A program made the translations under genes and the position numbers. Below the pieces are notes generated by a model. It was given only the letters and a program-made list of their open reading frames with translations. It did not search any database and was not told where the DNA came from. Below are positions 61,652 through 64,000 of a stretch of DNA of 64,000 nucleotides, one piece after another. Numbering within the stretch: position 1 is the stretch's first letter; each line of letters opens with the position of its first letter. Source of the stretch: Stenotrophomonas maltophilia (GTDB lineage Bacteria; Pseudomonadota; Gammaproteobacteria; Xanthomonadales; Xanthomonadaceae). Where the stretch lies: contig NZ_CP106759.1 in assembly GCF_025642255.1 (NCBI RefSeq), positions 3,933,501 through 3,997,500 of the forward strand, read 5' to 3'.

Positions 61652-64000
61652 TCAGTGTGCCTCGTCCCAGTTCTTGCCTATGCCGGTGTCGACCACCAGA
61701 GGGACACGCAACTGTGCCGATTGCGACATACGCTGCACCACATTTTCCCGCAGCTCCTCGACAAACGCAGTCTCGGTTTCGAACACCAGTTCATCGTGCA
61801 CCTGCAGGATCATCCGCGCCGGCGCCCCGCTGTCGCGCAGCCAGCGGTCAACATCCACCATCGCGCGCTTGATGATGTCGGCAGCGGTGCCCTGCATCGG
61901 CGCGTTGATCGCCGCGCGTTCAGCACCGGCACGCAGGCCCTGGTTGCGTGCATGGATATCGTTCAGATACAGGCGGCGGCCGAACAGCGTCTCCACATAG
62001 CCCTGGTCACGGGCCTGCTGGCGCATCCGCTCCATGAAGTCACGCACGCCCGGGTAACGGCTGAAGTACAACGCCACATAATCCTGCGCCTGGCCCCGGT
62101 CGATGCCCAGGTTGCGGGCCAGGCCGAAGGCACTCATGCCGTACATCAGGCCGAAATTGATCGCCTTGGCCGCGCGGCGCTCGTTCGGCGTCACCTCGTC
62201 CAGGGTGCGGCCGAACACTTCTGCGGCGGTGGCGCGGTGCACGTCGGCGCCCTGCTCGAAGGCGCGCACCAAGCCCGGGTCTTCGGACAGGTGGGCCATG
62301 ATCCGCAGTTCGATCTGTGAATAGTCGGCGGCCAGCAGCTGGCAGCCCTCCGGTGCGACGAAGGCGCGGCGGATGCGGCGGCCATCTTCGGTGCGGATCG
62401 GGATGTTCTGCAGGTTCGGGTCCGAGGAGGACAGGCGGCCGGTGGCAGCGCCGGACTGGTGGTAGCTGGTGTGCACCCTGCCGGTATCCGGGTTGACCAT
62501 CTCCGGCAGCTTGTCGGTATAGGTGCTGCGCAGCTTGGCCAGGCCACGGTAATCGAGGATCACCCGCGGCAGCTCATGCTGGTCGGCGATCGCCTCCAGC
62601 GCCTCTTCATTGGTGCTGGGCTGGCCCTTCGGAGTCTTCACCACCGCCGGCAGCTTCAGCTCGTCGAACAGCACGGCCTGCAGCTGCTTCGGCGAATCCA
62701 GGTTGAAACTGCGCCCGGCCAGCTCGGTGGCCTTCTGCTGCGCGGCCAGCATGCGCGAAGACAGGTCCTGGCTCTGCCGGCGCAGCTCGTCGGCATCGAT
62801 GCGCACGCCGTTGGCCTCGATGCTGGCCAGTACCGGCACCAGTGGCATCTCGATGTCGCGGTACACGCTGTCCAGGGCCGGTTCGGCCAGCAGCTGCGGT
62901 TGCAGCGCGCGGTGCAGGCGCAGGGTGATGTCGGCGTCCTCGGCCGCATAGCGGCTGGCCTCGTCGATGCCCACCTGCGAGAACGGAATCTGCTTGGCGC
63001 CCTTGCCGGCCACGTCCTCGAACTTGATGGTGGTGTAGCCCAGGTAACGCAGGGCCAGCGAATCCATGTCGTGGCGGGTGGCGGTGGAATTGAGCACGAA
63101 GCTCTCAAGCATGGTGTCGTCGTGGTAACCCTGCACCTCGACACCGTGGCGCCGCAGCACATGCAGGTCGTACTTGCCGTGCTGGCCCAGCTTCTTCCTT
63201 GCCGGGTCCTGCAGCACCGGGCGCAACGCGTCCAGCACCTGCTGCAGCGGCAGCTGCGCCGGTGCGCCGGGGTAGTCATGGCCCACCGGGATGTAGGCCG
63301 CCCTGCCCGGCTCGACCGCCAGGCTGACACCGACCAGGCGCGCGCGCATCGCATCCAGCGCGTCGGTCTCGGTATCGAAGCTGATCAGGTCGGCCTGCTG
63401 CAGCCGCTCCACCCAGGCCTGCAGCTGTCCGCTGGTAAGCACGGTCTCGTATTCACCTGGCGCGGCCAGTGCCGGATCCAGCGTGCCCTCGGCCGGTGCC
63501 TCCGCACTGCCACGGGCGAAGCCGGCCGCCGTGCCACGCAGGCTCGGTGCCGCCTCGCTGGCCACGGCCGGTGCCGGCAGCGGCGCCCCCAGTTCCTTCA
63601 GCGCCTGGGTGAACCCGTAGCGCGTGTACAGCTCGGTCAGCGCCGGCACGTCCTGTTCGCGCAGCGCCAGCGTGGTCGGGGTGGCCTCCAGTGCGACGTC
63701 GGTGCGGATCGTCACCAGTTCGCGGTTCAGCGGCAGGCGCTCCAGCGCCGCACGCAGGTTCTCGCCGATCTTGCCCTTCATGGCCGGCGCGGCGGCCATC
63801 ACGCCCTCCAGGTGCTGGTACTCCGCCAGCCACTTGGCGGCGGTCTTCGGCCCGCACTTCTCCACGCCCGGCACGTTGTCGACGCTGTCGCCCATCAGCG
63901 CCAGCAGGTCGACGATCTGGTCGGCGCGCACACCGAACTTCTCCATCACCGCCGCGTCCGAATCCATGCGGCTGCCGGTCATGGTGTTGACCAGCTCGAT
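61652..64000 (-). CDS. polA: DNA polymerase I (C-terminal part; N-terminus beyond right edge)
   Basis: 783 codons in the window; the frame is open to base 64000 (reading I-E-L-V-N-T-M-T at the edge), so only roughly the first 150 residues are missing. Visible are the end of the 5'-3' nuclease (G-V-E-K-C-G-P-K-T-A-A), an intact proofreading exonuclease with S-F-D-T-E-T, Y-H-D-D-T-M and Y-A-A-E-D-A-D, and the polymerase motifs A-D-Y-S-Q-I-E-L-R, K-A-I-N-F-G-L-M-Y-G and L-Q-V-H-D-E-L-V-F-E. It fills gaps and removes RNA primers. An sRNA gene lies just downstream. Confidence 0.97.
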   Translation of the reverse strand: MELVNTMTGSRMDSDAAVMEKFGVRADQIVDLLALMGDSVDNVPGVEKCGPKTAAKWLAEYQHLEGVMAAAPAMKGKIGENLRAALERLPLNRELVTIRTDVALEATPTTLALREQDVPALTELYTRYGFTQALKELGAPLPAPAVASEAAPSLRGTAAGFARGSAEAPAEGTLDPALAAPGEYETVLTSGQLQAWVERLQQADLISFDTETDALDAMRARLVGVSLAVEPGRAAYIPVGHDYPGAPAQLPLQQVLDALRPVLQDPARKKLGQHGKYDLHVLRRHGVEVQGYHDDTMLESFVLNSTATRHDMDSLALRYLGYTTIKFEDVAGKGAKQIPFSQVGIDEASRYAAEDADITLRLHRALQPQLLAEPALDSVYRDIEMPLVPVLASIEANGVRIDADELRRQSQDLSSRMLAAQQKATELAGRSFNLDSPKQLQAVLFDELKLPAVVKTPKGQPSTNEEALEAIADQHELPRVILDYRGLAKLRSTYTDKLPEMVNPDTGRVHTSYHQSGAATGRLSSSDPNLQNIPIRTEDGRRIRRAFVAPEGCQLLAADYSQIELRIMAHLSEDPGLVRAFEQGADVHRATAAEVFGRTLDEVTPNERRAAKAINFGLMYGMSAFGLARNLGIDRGQAQDYVALYFSRYPGVRDFMERMRQQARDQGYVETLFGRRLYLNDIHARNQGLRAGAERAAINAPMQGTAADIIKRAMVDVDRWLRDSGAPARMILQVHDELVFETETAFVEELRENVVQRMSQSAQLRVPLVVDTGIGKNWDEAH

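Overview
The window looks like about 64 kb of a Stenotrophomonas-type gammaproteobacterial chromosome (Xanthomonadaceae). The evidence is high GC throughout, GTAG/CTAC-flanked REP (SMAG-like) palindromes between genes, a complete aryl-polyene (xanthomonadin-like) pigment locus, and familiar housekeeping genes (polA, hemF, hrpB, tatD, cioAB, rluE). I saw no insertion sequence, prophage, CRISPR array or rRNA operon.

Layout. 0-10.3 kb: a lipoprotein hydrolase fragment, a DUF1203 protein, a secreted GbpA-like chitin-active LPMO, ferredoxin-NADP reductase, a YadG/YadH-type ABC exporter, panE, a sugar-epimerase-like SDR, tatD and hrpB. 10.4-13.8 kb: small membrane proteins, rluE, an exported methyltransferase-like protein and an aldo/keto reductase. 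13.8-17.3 kb: a long non-coding stretch with several hairpins and an intrinsic terminator, then a tRNA-like RNA, a structured leader, a soluble SPFH/band-7 protein and the RNA ligase RtcB. This is a probable RNA-repair locus. 17.3-31.5 kb: an Rrf2 regulator with a CxxC flavoprotein, a chemoreceptor, a LysR/MFS pair, an aldo/keto reductase (dkgB type), a hydrolase, a Pat/YfiQ-type protein acetyltransferase, MgtE and a KefB/C antiporter. 31.6-35.8 kb: a membrane-anchored ankyrin giant, a YcgL protein and a small secreted protein.

35.9-52.2 kb is one minus-strand operon of 18 tightly coupled genes, most of which overlap or abut. It encodes three ketosynthase-type proteins, a ketoreductase, dehydratases, two acyl carrier proteins, an acyl-AMP ligase fused to a hotdog domain, a thioesterase, an aromatic amino acid ammonia-lyase, a halogenase-like flavoprotein, two acyltransferases, a glycosyltransferase, and LolA-like and MMPL-type export functions. 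Together these make, modify, lipid-attach and export an aryl-polyene pigment to the outer membrane.

52.4-64 kb: cyanide-insensitive bd oxidase cioAB (TTG start for cioA), an ECF sigma factor with small membrane partners, an S9 prolyl peptidase with a Nudix hydrolase, hemF, a DUF421 protein, and polA running off the right edge. Directly downstream of polA, on the same strand, is a compact small RNA gene with four hairpins, three of them with C-rich loops, ending in a strong terminator. It closely resembles the Xanthomonas sRNA sX13.

The most interesting items are the tRNA-like RNA next to SPFH-RtcB, the sX13-like sRNA, the halogenase signature inside the pigment operon, the Rrf2 operator that contains the gene's own start codon, and a candidate sRNA before the RNA-repair locus.
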